The notes: generated by a model from the letters alone, not told the origin. 64,000 nucleotides of DNA from UBA3206 sp963623875 (GCA_963623875.1 CAVFNL010000005.1:1-64000); one strand, 5' to 3'; numbered from the stretch's first letter, positions 26,600 to 38,400 are shown. Numbers and translations: made by a program.

Positions 26600-28075
26600 T
26601 TATTTTGTATAATTAGGTGCTTCAACTGTAATATCTACATCATGAGGATGAGATTCACGAAGACCTGCATTAGTAATTCTTATAAATTCACTATTCTTTT
26701 GAAGCATTTCTATATTTTCAGCTCCACAATATCCCATACCTGACTTGATTCCTCCGCATAGTTGGTAAACTGTATCGCTTAGTTCCCCTTTATATGCAAC
26801 TCTTCCTTCAATTCCTTCTGGTACAAGTTTTTTAGCTTTTGTAGCTTTACTTTGGAAGTATCTATCTGCAGAACCTCTCTTCATAGCCGCAAGAGATCCC
26901 ATTCCTTGATATACTTTATATCTACGTCCTTGGAAGACTATTTCATCTCCAGGAGCCTCTTTACATCCAGCAAATATTGATCCTAGCATTACTACATCTC
27001 CACCTACCGCAAGAGCTTTACAAATATCTCCTGAATATTTAATTCCACCATCCGCAATAACACCAACACCTGGTGCATATGATTTTACAAAATCTGATAC
27101 ATCACAAACAGCTGTAATTTGAGGAACTCCTACACCAGCAACTATACGTGTTGTACAAATTGAACCAGGTCCAATTCCTACTTTCACTGCATCAGCTCCT
27201 GCATCAATCAATGCTTTAGCTGCATCTGATGTTACAATGTTTCCAGCTATTACATTTAAATCCGGGAATGTTGTTTTAATTTTCTTTACTGCAAGTATTA
27301 CATTTTTAGAATGTCCATGAGCTGAATCAACTGTAATAACATCAACTCCTGCATTAACTAATGCTGTAACACGAGGAAGCATATCTTCACCAATTCCTAC
27401 GGCAGCTCCACATCTAAGTCTTCCTTTAGAATCCTTACATGCATTAGGGAAATTTTGAACATTATCTATATCTCTTATTGTAATAAGTCCTTTTAATACA
27501 CCTTCGTCATCAACTAAAGGTAATTTTTCAATACGGTTTGAATAAAGTATTTCTCTTGCCTCATCAAGACTAATTCCTTCTTTTGCAGTCACAAGTTTTT
27601 TACCTTTAGTCATTACTGTGCTTAATTTTGTATTATCTGGAGTTAAATATTTTAAATCTCTATTTGTTATAAGTCCTACAAGTTTGTTTGAATCATCAAC
27701 AATAGGAAGAGATGAAATATTATAGTCTGATAATACTTGTAAAGCTTCTAAAGTTGTATTCTTAGCTTTTAATGTTACAGGTTTTGTTATAATTCCTGAT
27801 TCATTTCTTTTTACCATTTCAACTTCATGAGCTTGTTCTTCAATAGACATATTCTTATGAATAATTCCTATTCCACCTTCTCTTGCAAGAGCTATAGCAA
27901 GCGCAGATTCAGTAACTGTATCCATAGCACTTGAAATAATAGGTATATTCAATTCAATATTTTTTGTAAGATGAGTTTTAAGACTTACTTGGGATGGAAG
28001 TATTTCACTCTTTTGAGGAACTAATAATACATCATCAAAAGTTAGTCCTACTCTTATATTATCTAATTTTGACAT
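26600..28075 (-). CDS. guaB: IMP dehydrogenase, standard bacterial type
   Basis: 491 aa. A TIM barrel is interrupted by a two-CBS insert (about 95-205). The catalytic loop GPGSICTTR has Cys307. The flap has GSADRYFQ and VPEGIEGRV. It oxidises IMP to XMP. The ATG overlaps the purB stop in TAATG. A second, different IMP dehydrogenase is encoded at 44479-45981. Confidence 0.98.
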   Translation of the reverse strand: MSKLDNIRVGLTFDDVLLVPQKSEILPSQVSLKTHLTKNIELNIPIISSAMDTVTESALAIALAREGGIGIIHKNMSIEEQAHEVEMVKRNESGIITKPVTLKAKNTTLEALQVLSDYNISSLPIVDDSNKLVGLITNRDLKYLTPDNTKLSTVMTKGKKLVTAKEGISLDEAREILYSNRIEKLPLVDDEGVLKGLITIRDIDNVQNFPNACKDSKGRLRCGAAVGIGEDMLPRVTALVNAGVDVITVDSAHGHSKNVILAVKKIKTTFPDLNVIAGNIVTSDAAKALIDAGADAVKVGIGPGSICTTRIVAGVGVPQITAVCDVSDFVKSYAPGVGVIADGGIKYSGDICKALAVGGDVVMLGSIFAGCKEAPGDEIVFQGRRYKVYQGMGSLAAMKRGSADRYFQSKATKAKKLVPEGIEGRVAYKGELSDTVYQLCGGIKSGMGYCGAENIEMLQKNSEFIRITNAGLRESHPHDVDITVEAPNYTK

Positions 28076-29385
28076 TATTTTGTTACCTCTAGAATACCAA
28101 CTCTATTGAAAATATAATCTACATTCTTGAAATAATAATCTAATGTGAAACATGAATCAATTTCTTCATTAGTTAAATATTTCTTAACTTCAGGAGATTC
28201 TTTTAATAAATCAATATAATTTAAATCTTCGTTTAAAGCACGCATTGCAATAGGTTGAACTGTATCATATGCAGCTTCTCTTACTAATCCTTTAGAGATT
28301 AAGGCATACATAACTCTTTGTGCGAATATTACTCCCTTAGTCTTATAAATATTTTTCATCATATTTTCAGGATATACAACTAAATTTTCTAAAATTCCTT
28401 TTAGTCTATTTAGCATATAATCTAATAATTCAGTAGCGTCAGGAAGAATAATACGTTCAGTACATGAGTGAGAAATATCACGTTCATGCCATAACGCAAC
28501 ATTCTCATTGAAGGCTACCATATATCCACGCATTACACGTGCGCATCCACAAATATTTTCAGATGAAATAGGATTTCTCTTATGAGGCATTGCACTTGAT
28601 CCTTTTTGACCTTGTTTGAATGCTTCTTCTACTTCATGAACTTCAGTACGTTGTAAGTTTCTTATTTCAAGAGCCATTTGTTCACAAGTTGAAGCAATTA
28701 CTGATAATGTAGACATATAATATGCATGTCTATCTCTTTGAATTACTTGTGTTGAAATATTAGCACTTTCAATTCCTAGATGTTCACATACATAATCTTG
28801 AATCTCTGGTGGTATATTAGCAAAGTTTCCAACAGCACCCGAAAGTTTTCCAACTTCAATTCCACGTGCAGCATAATTGAATCTTTCAAGATTTCTCTTC
28901 ATTTCTTCATACCATAAAGCCCATTTTAATCCAAAAGATGTAATATCAGCATGAATTCCATGAGTACGTCCAATACATGGAGTTTGTTTAAATCTATTTG
29001 CTTGTTTCTTTAAAACTTCAAGGAATGCTTCTATATCTTCTCTTAAAATTTTATTAGCTTGAGTCATTAAATATCCGTTTGCAGTATCAACTACATCAGT
29101 TGAAGTAAGTCCATAATGAACCCATTTCTTCTCTTCTCCAAGAGTTTCACCAACTGCACGTGTGAATGCTACTACATCATGACGTGTTTTTTCTTCAATT
29201 TCTTTAATTCTTGAAATATCAAATTTTGCATTATCCCATAAAAGTTTTACATCACTTTCAGGAATATTTTTAAAAATCTTACTCCAAGCTTCAGCGTTCA
29301 AAATTTCAACTTTTAAATATGCGTTAAATTTATTTTCTTCAGTCCAAATATCACGCATAACTTTTCTTGAATAACGTTCTATCAT
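28075..29385 (-). CDS. purB: Adenylosuccinate lyase
   Basis: 436 aa of the fumarase/aspartase superfamily. The signature GSSAMPHKRNP is intact, and the active-site His lies in GRTHGIHADI. It acts twice, on SAICAR and on adenylosuccinate. It overlaps folD by four bases (ATGA) and guaB by one. Confidence 0.97.
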   Translation of the reverse strand: MIERYSRKVMRDIWTEENKFNAYLKVEILNAEAWSKIFKNIPESDVKLLWDNAKFDISRIKEIEEKTRHDVVAFTRAVGETLGEEKKWVHYGLTSTDVVDTANGYLMTQANKILREDIEAFLEVLKKQANRFKQTPCIGRTHGIHADITSFGLKWALWYEEMKRNLERFNYAARGIEVGKLSGAVGNFANIPPEIQDYVCEHLGIESANISTQVIQRDRHAYYMSTLSVIASTCEQMALEIRNLQRTEVHEVEEAFKQGQKGSSAMPHKRNPISSENICGCARVMRGYMVAFNENVALWHERDISHSCTERIILPDATELLDYMLNRLKGILENLVVYPENMMKNIYKTKGVIFAQRVMYALISKGLVREAAYDTVQPIAMRALNEDLNYIDLLKESPEVKKYLTNEEIDSCFTLDYYFKNVDYIFNRVGILEVTK

Positions 29386-30260
29386 TTTTTATCCTCCATG
29401 TTAATATTATTATGTTTTAAAAAGGCTTCTATTGTGTTTTGCATTAATGCACAAATTGTCATAGGTCCTACTCCTCCAGGAACTTTTGTAATATAGGATG
29501 CATATCTTACACAATCGTCAAAATCTACATCTCCACATAGTTTTCCTGTTTCAGGATCACGGTTAACACCTACATCAATAACAACCGCACCATCTTTTAT
29601 ATATCTTGCGTTTACAACTTTTGGTTTTCCAATCGCAACAATCAATATATCCGCATCTCTTGTAAATTCCCACTGTCTTGTTGTTTTAGAATGTACCATT
29701 GTTACAGTTGCGTCCGCATCTAAGAAAAGTTTCATCATAGGAAGTCCCACGATATTAGATCTTCCCATAACACAAACTCTTTTACCTCTAATTTCAATAT
29801 CCTTGCTCTTAAGCATTTCAATAATACCTTTAGGAGTACAAGGTAACATGCAAGGCTTTTTTGTCCAAAGCTTTGCAATATTTGATGGATGGAATCCATC
29901 CACATCTTTTGAAGGATCAATTGCATTAATAATGGCTTCCTCATCATAACTTTTAGGAAGAGGTAATTGTACAAGTATTCCATCTACTGTGTCATCATTA
30001 TTTAATGATTCTATTAAATTCATAACGGTTTTTTGACTTACGCGAGCATTCAAATGGAATGTTGTATTTTTAATACCTATTTCATTACATGATTTTTCTT
30101 TTCCTTTTACATAAGAAATAGATCCTGGATTATCACCTATTATAATAACGGCTAAATGAGGTGTTCTTCCATATTTTTTAAATAGTTCTTTTACTTGAAC
30201 TTTCATTTCTTCTTTTAAAGATTGACTTAAATCACGTCCGCTTATAATTTCAGCAGCCAT
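29382..30260 (-). CDS. folD: Methylenetetrahydrofolate dehydrogenase / cyclohydrolase
   Basis: 292 aa. The N-terminal catalytic domain has YVKGKEKSCNEIG with the catalytic Lys and GILVQLPLP. The Rossmann domain has VMGRSNIVGLPM, and PGGVGPMT is near the C-terminus. It links formyl- and methylene-tetrahydrofolate, supplying purine formyl groups together with Fhs at the head of the operon. It stops with TGA overlapping the purB ATG. Confidence 0.97.
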   Translation of the reverse strand: MAAEIISGRDLSQSLKEEMKVQVKELFKKYGRTPHLAVIIIGDNPGSISYVKGKEKSCNEIGIKNTTFHLNARVSQKTVMNLIESLNNDDTVDGILVQLPLPKSYDEEAIINAIDPSKDVDGFHPSNIAKLWTKKPCMLPCTPKGIIEMLKSKDIEIRGKRVCVMGRSNIVGLPMMKLFLDADATVTMVHSKTTRQWEFTRDADILIVAIGKPKVVNARYIKDGAVVIDVGVNRDPETGKLCGDVDFDDCVRYASYITKVPGGVGPMTICALMQNTIEAFLKHNNINMEDKK

Positions 30261-30277
30261 ACAATAAAACCTCCAAT

Positions 30278-31528
30278 TTATTTATTTAAAGCTCTATGTC
30301 CGATATCACTTCTATAGAACAAATTTTCACATTCTATTTTCTTAGTGTCTCTTAGGGCGTTATCTTTAGCTTCTTGTAGTGTTTTACCTTTAGCTACTAC
30401 GAATAGTACTCTTCCACCATTTGTATAATATTCACCATCTACAAGTTTAGTCCCCATATGGAATACTTTTGATTCTATATTTTCAAGACCACTAATCTTA
30501 AATCCTTTTTTATAATCTAGTGGATATCCTTTAGACGCAAGCACTATTCCTAGTGTTACATCTTTACTCCACTTAATTTCATCAATTTTCTTACCATCAA
30601 CGATATTTAAGAATATATCAACTATATCACTTTCAAGTCTTGGTAATACAACTTCAGTTTCAGGATCTCCAAATCTAGAATTAAATTCAATAACTTTAAT
30701 TCCATCTTTTGTCTTCATAAGACCACCATATAAGACACCTTTAAATGGTACACCTTCTAAAACCATCGCTTTAGCTGTAGGTATCATTATGTTTTCATAT
30801 GCATAGTCTAAATCTTCTTTTGAGATAATAGGTACTGGTGAATATGCTCCCATACCACCAGTATTAGGTCCTAAATCACCATCATAAGCTCTCTTATGAT
30901 CTTGACTTATCTCCATTCTATAAACATTTTCACGGTCACAAAAACACATAAATGAAAATTCTGGACCATCTAAATATTCTTCTATTACAACGGAGGCACT
31001 ACCAAATTTGTCATCTACAAGCATATCTTTTAATGCTTGTTTAGCTTCATCTAGATTTTGTGCTATTACAACTCCTTTTCCAGCCGCAAGTCCATCATAC
31101 TTAATTACAGTTGGGAACGAATTTTTAGATACATAATCTATTGCCTTATCATAATCTTCAAATACAGCATATCCTGCAGTAGGAATATTGTATTTTTTCA
31201 TTAAATCTTTAGCAAATTCTTTTGAAGATTCAATTTGTGCAGCAGCTTTTGTTGGTCCAAATGCTTTAATACCTATAGCAGTTAGTGCATCAACCATACC
31301 AGAAGCAAGACCTGCTTCAGGTCCTACAACTACAAGATCAATATTATTTTGTTTTGCAAATTTGCAAACACCTTCTACATCAGTATCTTTTATATCTACA
31401 CATTCAGCTATAGCTTTAATTCCAGCATTTCCTGGAGCTGCATATAATTTAGTGCATTTAGGGCTTCTTTTTATTGCATCACAAATAGCGTGTTCTCTTC
31501 CACCGCTTCCGATAACTAAAATATTCAT
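30278..31528 (-). CDS. purD: Phosphoribosylamine-glycine ligase
   Basis: About 416 aa, ATP-grasp fold. It starts MNILVIGSGGREHAI. The upstream GTG at 31543 overlaps the GGAGG and is rejected as the start. Motifs are KYDGLAAGKGVV, EEYLDGPEFS, GAYSPVP and EFNSRFGDPETE. It is the second step of de novo purine synthesis. Confidence 0.97.
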   Translation of the reverse strand: MNILVIGSGGREHAICDAIKRSPKCTKLYAAPGNAGIKAIAECVDIKDTDVEGVCKFAKQNNIDLVVVGPEAGLASGMVDALTAIGIKAFGPTKAAAQIESSKEFAKDLMKKYNIPTAGYAVFEDYDKAIDYVSKNSFPTVIKYDGLAAGKGVVIAQNLDEAKQALKDMLVDDKFGSASVVIEEYLDGPEFSFMCFCDRENVYRMEISQDHKRAYDGDLGPNTGGMGAYSPVPIISKEDLDYAYENIMIPTAKAMVLEGVPFKGVLYGGLMKTKDGIKVIEFNSRFGDPETEVVLPRLESDIVDIFLNIVDGKKIDEIKWSKDVTLGIVLASKGYPLDYKKGFKISGLENIESKVFHMGTKLVDGEYYTNGGRVLFVVAKGKTLQEAKDNALRDTKKIECENLFYRSDIGHRALNK

Positions 31529-31548
31529 AGTAATTGCCTCCACTTTAA

Positions 31549-33084
31549 TTAATGTTTGAAATGACGCATTCCTGTTGTGACCATAGCAATTCCTAGTTCG
31601 TCACAAGCTTTAATTGAATCCTCATCTCTTATTGAACCACCTGGTTGAATAATAGCTGTTACACCATATTCTGCCGCAAGACGAACTGTATCATCGAATG
31701 GGAAGAATGCATCAGATGATAATACCATTGATGTAATATTATGTTCTTTAGCCCATTCAAGTGCAATATGAGCTGATCCTACACGGTTCATTTGTCCTGC
31801 ACCAATTCCTGCAGTTGTTTGATTTTTTGCGACTAAAATAGCATTTGATTTAACATGCTTTACAACTTTCATCGCAAATAATAAATCTTTCATCTCATCT
31901 TCTGTAGGTGCTTTTTTAGTAACAACCTTTAAATCAGATTCATTATAAATTTCATTATCAAGATTTTGATATAATAATCCACCATTAACTGTTAATGCTT
32001 GATTCTTATCTTTAAATTCTGATGTCATATCAACTACCATAATACGGCAGTTCTTTTTAGATGCTAATACATCTAAAGCTTCCTTAGTATAAGATGGTGC
32101 CATGATTATTTCAAGGAATACTTTCTTATCATGGATATCTTTAGCTAAATCCTCATCAACTTCTCTATTGAACGCAACAATTCCACCATAAATTGAAACA
32201 GAATCTGCATTGTATGCTTTATCCCAAGCTTCTAGAATAGTAGATGCTGAAGCACATCCACATGGATTCATATGTTTTAATCCGATTGCAGTTGGTTCAT
32301 CAAATTCTTTTAAAAGATTTAGGCATGCATTAGCATCTTGGATATTATTGTATGATAATTCTTTTCCTTGAAGTTGTTTTGCATGAACTATTGAATATGA
32401 TGTATATGCACCTTCATATAAAGCTGCTTGTTGATGTGGATTTTCTCCATATCTTAATTCTTGTTTTAAGTTATAATTTAATGTTAATTTTTCAGGATGT
32501 GCAATACCACATTCGTTAGTTAAATATTGAGAGATCATAGAATCATACATTGCAGTAGTTCTAAATACCTTAGCCGCAAGTGCTCTTCTTGTTTCATATG
32601 TTGTGTCACCATTAGCCTTAATCTCTTCAATAACCTTTGCATAATCATCTTTATCTGTTACAACAGTTACAAACTTATGATTTTTTGCGGCTGAACGTAG
32701 CATTGAAGGTCCACCGATATCGATGTTCTCGATTGCTTCATCAAAAGACGCACCACGCTCAATTGTTTCTCTAAAAGCATATAAATTAACACATACTAAA
32801 TCAATATATTTAATATTATGTTCAGCTACTTCCTTTTGATGTTCTTCATTGTCACGAATCGCAAGAAGTCCACCATGAACCATAGGATGAAGTGTTTTTA
32901 CTCTTCCTGATAAAATTTCAGGGAATCCTGTAACATCTTCAATACCAATAGTTTTTACCCCAGCAGCATCTAATACTTTCTTAGTTCCACCTGTTGAAAT
33001 TATTTCATAGTCTAACTTTTCAAGTTCTTTACAAAAATCAACAACACCGCTTTTATCAGTTACACTAACCAATGCTCTTTTCAT
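31549..33084 (-). CDS. purH: AICAR formyltransferase / IMP cyclohydrolase
   Basis: About 511 aa, bifunctional. The N-terminal IMP cyclohydrolase has GGTKKVLDAAG and GRVKTLHP. The C-terminal formyltransferase has LRYGENPHQQAA and LKHMNPCG. The ATG at 33084 has AGGAG nine bases upstream. It overlaps the end of purN by about 20 bp. Confidence 0.97.
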   Translation of the reverse strand: MKRALVSVTDKSGVVDFCKELEKLDYEIISTGGTKKVLDAAGVKTIGIEDVTGFPEILSGRVKTLHPMVHGGLLAIRDNEEHQKEVAEHNIKYIDLVCVNLYAFRETIERGASFDEAIENIDIGGPSMLRSAAKNHKFVTVVTDKDDYAKVIEEIKANGDTTYETRRALAAKVFRTTAMYDSMISQYLTNECGIAHPEKLTLNYNLKQELRYGENPHQQAALYEGAYTSYSIVHAKQLQGKELSYNNIQDANACLNLLKEFDEPTAIGLKHMNPCGCASASTILEAWDKAYNADSVSIYGGIVAFNREVDEDLAKDIHDKKVFLEIIMAPSYTKEALDVLASKKNCRIMVVDMTSEFKDKNQALTVNGGLLYQNLDNEIYNESDLKVVTKKAPTEDEMKDLLFAMKVVKHVKSNAILVAKNQTTAGIGAGQMNRVGSAHIALEWAKEHNITSMVLSSDAFFPFDDTVRLAAEYGVTAIIQPGGSIRDEDSIKACDELGIAMVTTGMRHFKH

Positions 33085-33655
33085 TTGCACATTCTCCTTT
33101 TAAAACTCTATTAATTGCTTCTACATATAGTTTGTGTTCGATTTCATGAATACGAGTCTCTACTTCATCAATATCATTTCCATAATATTCAAATCCTCGT
33201 TGCATAATAATCTTACCACTGTCAACACCACTATCCACATAGTGAACTGTGACACCAAATACCTTAACACCATACATAAACGCATCACGAATTCCGTGAG
33301 CACCTTTAAACGATGGAAGTAAGGCAGGATGAATGTTAATCATTCTTCCTTCGTAATTATCTAATAATACCGTTCCAATATATCTCATATATCCAGCAAG
33401 ACATATTAGATCTACTTTTTCTTCTTTTAATTTTTCTACAATGATAGTTTCAAAATCTTCTTTTGACGCATAATCTTTAGCGTTAAATACAAATGTTTTT
33501 GTATTATGTGCTTTAGCACGCTCTAATACATAAGCACCACTTTTATCACATACAAGAATTGACACTTCTGCATCTATTTCTTTATTTTCACATGCTCTAA
33601 CTATTGCTTCATAATTTGTTCCACTACCACTCGCAAATACAGCTAACTTCTTCAT
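33065..33655 (-). CDS. purN: Phosphoribosylglycinamide formyltransferase
   Basis: About 196 aa. Folate-dependent GAR transformylase with FASGSGTNYEA, LAGYMRYIG, NIHPALLPSFKGAHG and VHYVDSGVDSG. The catalytic Asn-His-Asp set is present. The ATG at 33655 lies two bases after the purM stop codon, so translation is probably coupled. Confidence 0.96.
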   Translation of the reverse strand: MKKLAVFASGSGTNYEAIVRACENKEIDAEVSILVCDKSGAYVLERAKAHNTKTFVFNAKDYASKEDFETIIVEKLKEEKVDLICLAGYMRYIGTVLLDNYEGRMINIHPALLPSFKGAHGIRDAFMYGVKVFGVTVHYVDSGVDSGKIIMQRGFEYYGNDIDEVETRIHEIEHKLYVEAINRVLKGECANEKSIG

Positions 33656-33656
33656 A

Positions 33657-34691
33657 TTACTTATGAATAACAACCTTTGAAGCGTTATCTGTTACACTAC
33701 CGATAATATAAGCTTTATCTCCATGTTTTGCAAGAATTTCAATAACCTTCTTAGCATCAGCTTCATCTTTAACTGCAACAACCATTCCGATACCCATATT
33801 ATAGATATTAAACATTTCTCTGTGATCTACTTTTCCGTATTTTTCTAAGAATTTAAATACAGGAAGAATAGGCCATGATCCTTCAACGATATCAAGTCCT
33901 TGTCCTTCTTTTAAAATACGTGGAATATTTTCATCAAATCCTCCACCTGTAATGTGGGCAATTCCGTGAACATCTACATTATTAATAACATCTTTTACTT
34001 GTTTACAATAAATTCTTGTAGGTGTTAATAATACTTCTCCTACAACTCCACCAAGTTCTTCACTATATGAATGAAGATCAATGTTATTATCAGAAACAAT
34101 CTTTCTTACAAGAGAGAATCCATTTGAGTGAACTCCAGTAGATGCGATACCTACTAAAATATCTCCTACAGATACCTTTGAATCATCAATAAGTTTACTT
34201 TTTTCAACAACACCTACTGCAAAACCTGCAATATCGTATTCTCCATCAGAGTACATTCCAGGCATTTCAGCAGTTTCTCCACCAATAAGTGCACAACCTG
34301 CTTGAACACAACCATCTGCTACACCACTAACAATTTTTTCAAGTTTTTCAGGTATAGCATGTCCTAGTGCAACATAGTCTAGGAAGAATAATGGTTCAGC
34401 TCCTTGTGCTAAAACATCGTTTACGCACATCGCAACTGCATCAATACCAATAGTATCGTGTTTATCCATTTCAAATGCTAATTTAAGTTTAGTTCCAACT
34501 CCATCAGTACCACTTACTAGCATTGGTTCTTTATATCCAAGGCTTGCAAGATCAAACATTCCTCCAAATGAACCGATACCTGATACACATCCTGGTCTAT
34601 TTGTTCTTTTTACATGAGCTTTATATCTTCTAACAGCTTCATATCCTGCTTCTAGATCTACTCCAGAGCTTCCATATGCTTTTGATCCCAT
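33657..34691 (-). CDS. purM: Phosphoribosylformylglycinamidine cyclo-ligase
   Basis: 344 aa AIR synthetase. Motifs SGTDGVGTKLKLAF, GGETAEMPGMY, ASTGVHSNGFSLVRK and HITGGGFDENIPR are typical. In many Firmicutes purF lies between purC/purL and purM. Here purC and purM are directly adjacent and purF is missing. Confidence 0.97.
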   Translation of the reverse strand: MGSKAYGSSGVDLEAGYEAVRRYKAHVKRTNRPGCVSGIGSFGGMFDLASLGYKEPMLVSGTDGVGTKLKLAFEMDKHDTIGIDAVAMCVNDVLAQGAEPLFFLDYVALGHAIPEKLEKIVSGVADGCVQAGCALIGGETAEMPGMYSDGEYDIAGFAVGVVEKSKLIDDSKVSVGDILVGIASTGVHSNGFSLVRKIVSDNNIDLHSYSEELGGVVGEVLLTPTRIYCKQVKDVINNVDVHGIAHITGGGFDENIPRILKEGQGLDIVEGSWPILPVFKFLEKYGKVDHREMFNIYNMGIGMVVAVKDEADAKKVIEILAKHGDKAYIIGSVTDNASKVVIHK

Positions 34692-34709
34692 ATTATTGTT
34701 CCTCCTAAA

Positions 34710-35429
34710 TTACTTGCTAAGTTTTTCTGTTAAACGTTTATAAATTTCTTCGTATGCACCCATAACATCCCCTAGATCTCTACGGAATCTATCCTTATCT
34801 AGGTGATCGTTTGTTTCTGCATCCCACAAACGACAACAATCTGGTGTAATTTCATCTGCTAATACAATTTCACCATCTACAGTTTTTCCAAATTCTACTT
34901 TAAAATCTACAAGTTTTACTCCTATTGATAAGAATAACTTTTGAAGTTTTAAGTTAACGATAGCTGTAAGTTCATAAATTCTCTTTAATTCATCATAAGT
35001 CGCAGCTCCAACAGCTACTGCATGATGATCATTAATGAGTGGATCACCTAGTGCATCATCCTTATAGCAAATCTCAAAAATTGTATTAGGCGCAACTGTA
35101 CCCTCTACAATTCCAAGTCTTTTAGCCATAGAACCTGCAATAATATTACGGCAAATTACTTCAAGAGGGAATATTTTAACCTTCTTGCATAATTGGTCAG
35201 TTTCATTAATTGTTTCAATATAATGAGTAGGAACTCCTTCTTTAATTAGGTAATCATAGATTAACTTTGTAATCTTTTGATTTAATTCACCTTTATGAGC
35301 AAACTCTGCGTGTTTTGCCCCATTTCCAGCAGTCGCATCATCCTTGTAATGCATAATAATTACATTTGGATCTTCTGTTTCATAAAGTTGTTTTGCTTTT
35401 CCTTCGTATAATAATTTACCTTTTTTCAT
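34710..35429 (-). CDS. purC: SAICAR synthetase
   Basis: 239 aa, normal length. It begins KGKLLYEGKAKQLYET and has KDDATAGNGAKH, EVICRNIIAGSM and DEITPDCCRLWD. It condenses CAIR with aspartate. It starts one base after the purL stop. Confidence 0.97.
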   Translation of the reverse strand: MKKGKLLYEGKAKQLYETEDPNVIIMHYKDDATAGNGAKHAEFAHKGELNQKITKLIYDYLIKEGVPTHYIETINETDQLCKKVKIFPLEVICRNIIAGSMAKRLGIVEGTVAPNTIFEICYKDDALGDPLINDHHAVAVGAATYDELKRIYELTAIVNLKLQKLFLSIGVKLVDFKVEFGKTVDGEIVLADEITPDCCRLWDAETNDHLDKDRFRRDLGDVMGAYEEIYKRLTEKLSK

Positions 35430-35430
35430 A

Positions 35431-38400
35431 TTAGTTCTCCTTCTTAAAATACTTTACAGCATTTTTAAATAAATCTTGATTCTTATTTCCATATATATTT
35501 TTGAATAGATTATCTTCATAACGCTCGCTATGACCCATCTTACCAAGAATTTGTCCATTAGGTGAGATGATACCTTCAATTGCATAATTTGATCCATTTG
35601 GATTTTGTGGTGAATTTACTGTTATATCACCATTTTCATCAACATATTGGAATGCAACTTGACCATTATCAAACAGACTCTTAGCCATTTCTTCAGATAC
35701 TACAAACTTACCTTCACCATGTGACATCGCAACTGTATGTAGGTCTCCTACATTATATCCCTTTAACCAAGGAGATGCAGTTGTCGCAACCCTTGTTGTA
35801 ACCATTTGCGAGATATGGCGGTTGATATCGTTACGGAATAGTGTAGGTGATTCTTTTGTTAAATCTCCAAGACGTCCGTATGGTAATAATCCCGATTTAA
35901 CTAATGCTTGGAATCCATTACAAATACCAAGAATTAAACCTTTTCTATCGATTAATGCTTCAATAGATTCTTTAATATCTTTATTATTTAAAACATTCGC
36001 AATAAATTTAGCTGATCCATCTGGTTCATCTCCAGCACTGAATCCTCCAACAAGCATTAATACGTGAGCTTTATCGATATTTTCTTTCATCTCTTTGATT
36101 GATGATAATACATCATCACTAGTTAAGTTACGGAATACCATAACTTTAACCATAGCTCCTGCTTTTTCCCATGCTTTCTTAGTATCATAATCGCAGTTTG
36201 TTCCTGGGAATACAGGAATGAATACTAATGGTTTTTCTACAGCTTCATATGGATATACTAATGAATCATTCTTCTTAGAATCTTCTTTAATAATCTTAGC
36301 ATTATTCTTTGCAGTATCTTTATAAATTGTCGCAAACTTACTTCTATTAGCTTCGAATAGGCCATCAATGTTCATTTGAATTTCGTTGATATCTAAGATT
36401 TCTTCATCTATTGTAAATCCTAAATGTTTTACAAATGATTCTTTTAATTCACTAACTGATTCAACAACAAATGAACCATATGAATAATCAAATAAGTCAC
36501 TATCAGATACCTTAACTCTAGCTCCAATCTTGTTTCCAAAGCTCATCTTAGCTAAAGCTTCACTACATCCACCATTTGTTATTGCATATGCAGATACAAT
36601 ATTCTTATTTTCAATATTTGTTGATACAAAATCAAATATCATCTTTAATTCATCAATATTTGGATTGTAATTCTTTAAAGGAGTATGTTTGATTAAGTAA
36701 ATATAATTTCCAGCCTTCTTAAATTCAGGTGAGATTACAGTTCTAGCATCAACTGTTGTGATACCAAATGCCATTAACATAGGTGGAACATTTAAGCTAT
36801 CAAATGTACCAGACATTGAATCTTTTCCACCAATTGATGGAAGTTTTAAATCTTTTTGAATTTTAATTGCTCCAAGTAATGCCGCAAGAGGTTTTCCCCA
36901 AGACTTATCATTTTGCATACGCTCAAAGAATTCTTGGTAGCTAAATCTCATATTGTTATATCTAGCACCAGCCGCAACTACTTTTGATACAGCTTCAATT
37001 ACTGCATATTGGCTTCCATGGTATGGAGACCACTCTGTAATGTATGGGTTATATCCAAATCCCATAATTGAAGCAGTATTAGTTTCACCATCAAGTACTG
37101 GAAGTTTTTGTACTGATACTTGAGTTTCAGTTCTTTGATATTTTCCTCCAAATGGCATTAATACTGTTGAACGTCCAATAGTCGCATCAAACATTTCAAT
37201 TAAACCTTTTTGAGAAACTACATTCGCATCGTTTAAGTTGTTAAACATCTTTTCAACTAAATCATTACCCTTAACATTTCTTTCAAATGGATTTTTATTT
37301 TCTACAGCTGAAATTTCTGCCTTAGCATAATGTTTTGCACCTGCAGAATCAATGAACTCACGAGAAATATCTACAACCTTTTCTCCTTTATTATACATAA
37401 CAAGGCGGTTAGTATCTGTAACGTTTGCAATATGTGTTACTTCAATATTTTCTTCAGCGCAATATTTTTTAAATTGTTCTACATCTTTTTTATCTACTAC
37501 AACAGACATTCTTTCTTGTGATTCAGAAATAGCAAGTTCTGTTGAATTTAAACCTTTATATTTTGTAGGAACTCTGTCTAACCAAATTTCAAGACCAGGT
37601 GCTAATTCTCCAATCGCAACAGATACTCCACCTGCTCCAAAGTCATTACTCTTCTTAATAATTCTTGTAACTTCAGGTCTTCTAAATAGATGTTCAATCT
37701 TACGCTCTTCAGGCGCATTTCCTTTTTGAACTTCTGATGAACAAGTCTCTAAAGACTTAGTATTGTGTTTCTTACTTGATCCAGTAGCTCCTCCAATACC
37801 ATCACGTCCTGTACGTCCACCAAACATTAATACTACATCACCTGCTTGTGGTGAATATCTATGAACATCTTCTGCTCTAGATGCACCAACTACAGCACCT
37901 ACTTCAAGTCTTTTTGCTACATATCCATCATGGTAAATTTCTCTTACATGAGTTGTGGCAAGTCCAATTTGGTTACCATATGAAGAATATCCAGCCGCAG
38001 CCTTAGTTGAAATGATACGTTGAGGAAGTTTTCCTTCAAGTGTTTCATTTACTGGCTTATAAATATCTCCAGCTCCTGTAACACGCATAGCTTGATATAC
38101 ATAAGCTCTTCCTGAAAGAGGATCACGGATAGCTCCTCCAAGGCATGTTGAAGCTCCTCCGAATGGTTCAATTTCTGTTGGATGGTTATGAGTTTCATTC
38201 TTGAATTGTAATAACCATTTTTCAGTTTTACCATTAACATCTACATTAACAAATATAGAACATGCGTTGTTTTCTTCTGATACTTCTTGATCATTAAGAT
38301 ATCCATGTTTCTTTAGATAACGAGCACCAATTGTTGCCATATCCATTAAACATAAATCCTTATTTTCTCTATTAAGTTCTTTACGCATTTCTTTATATAA

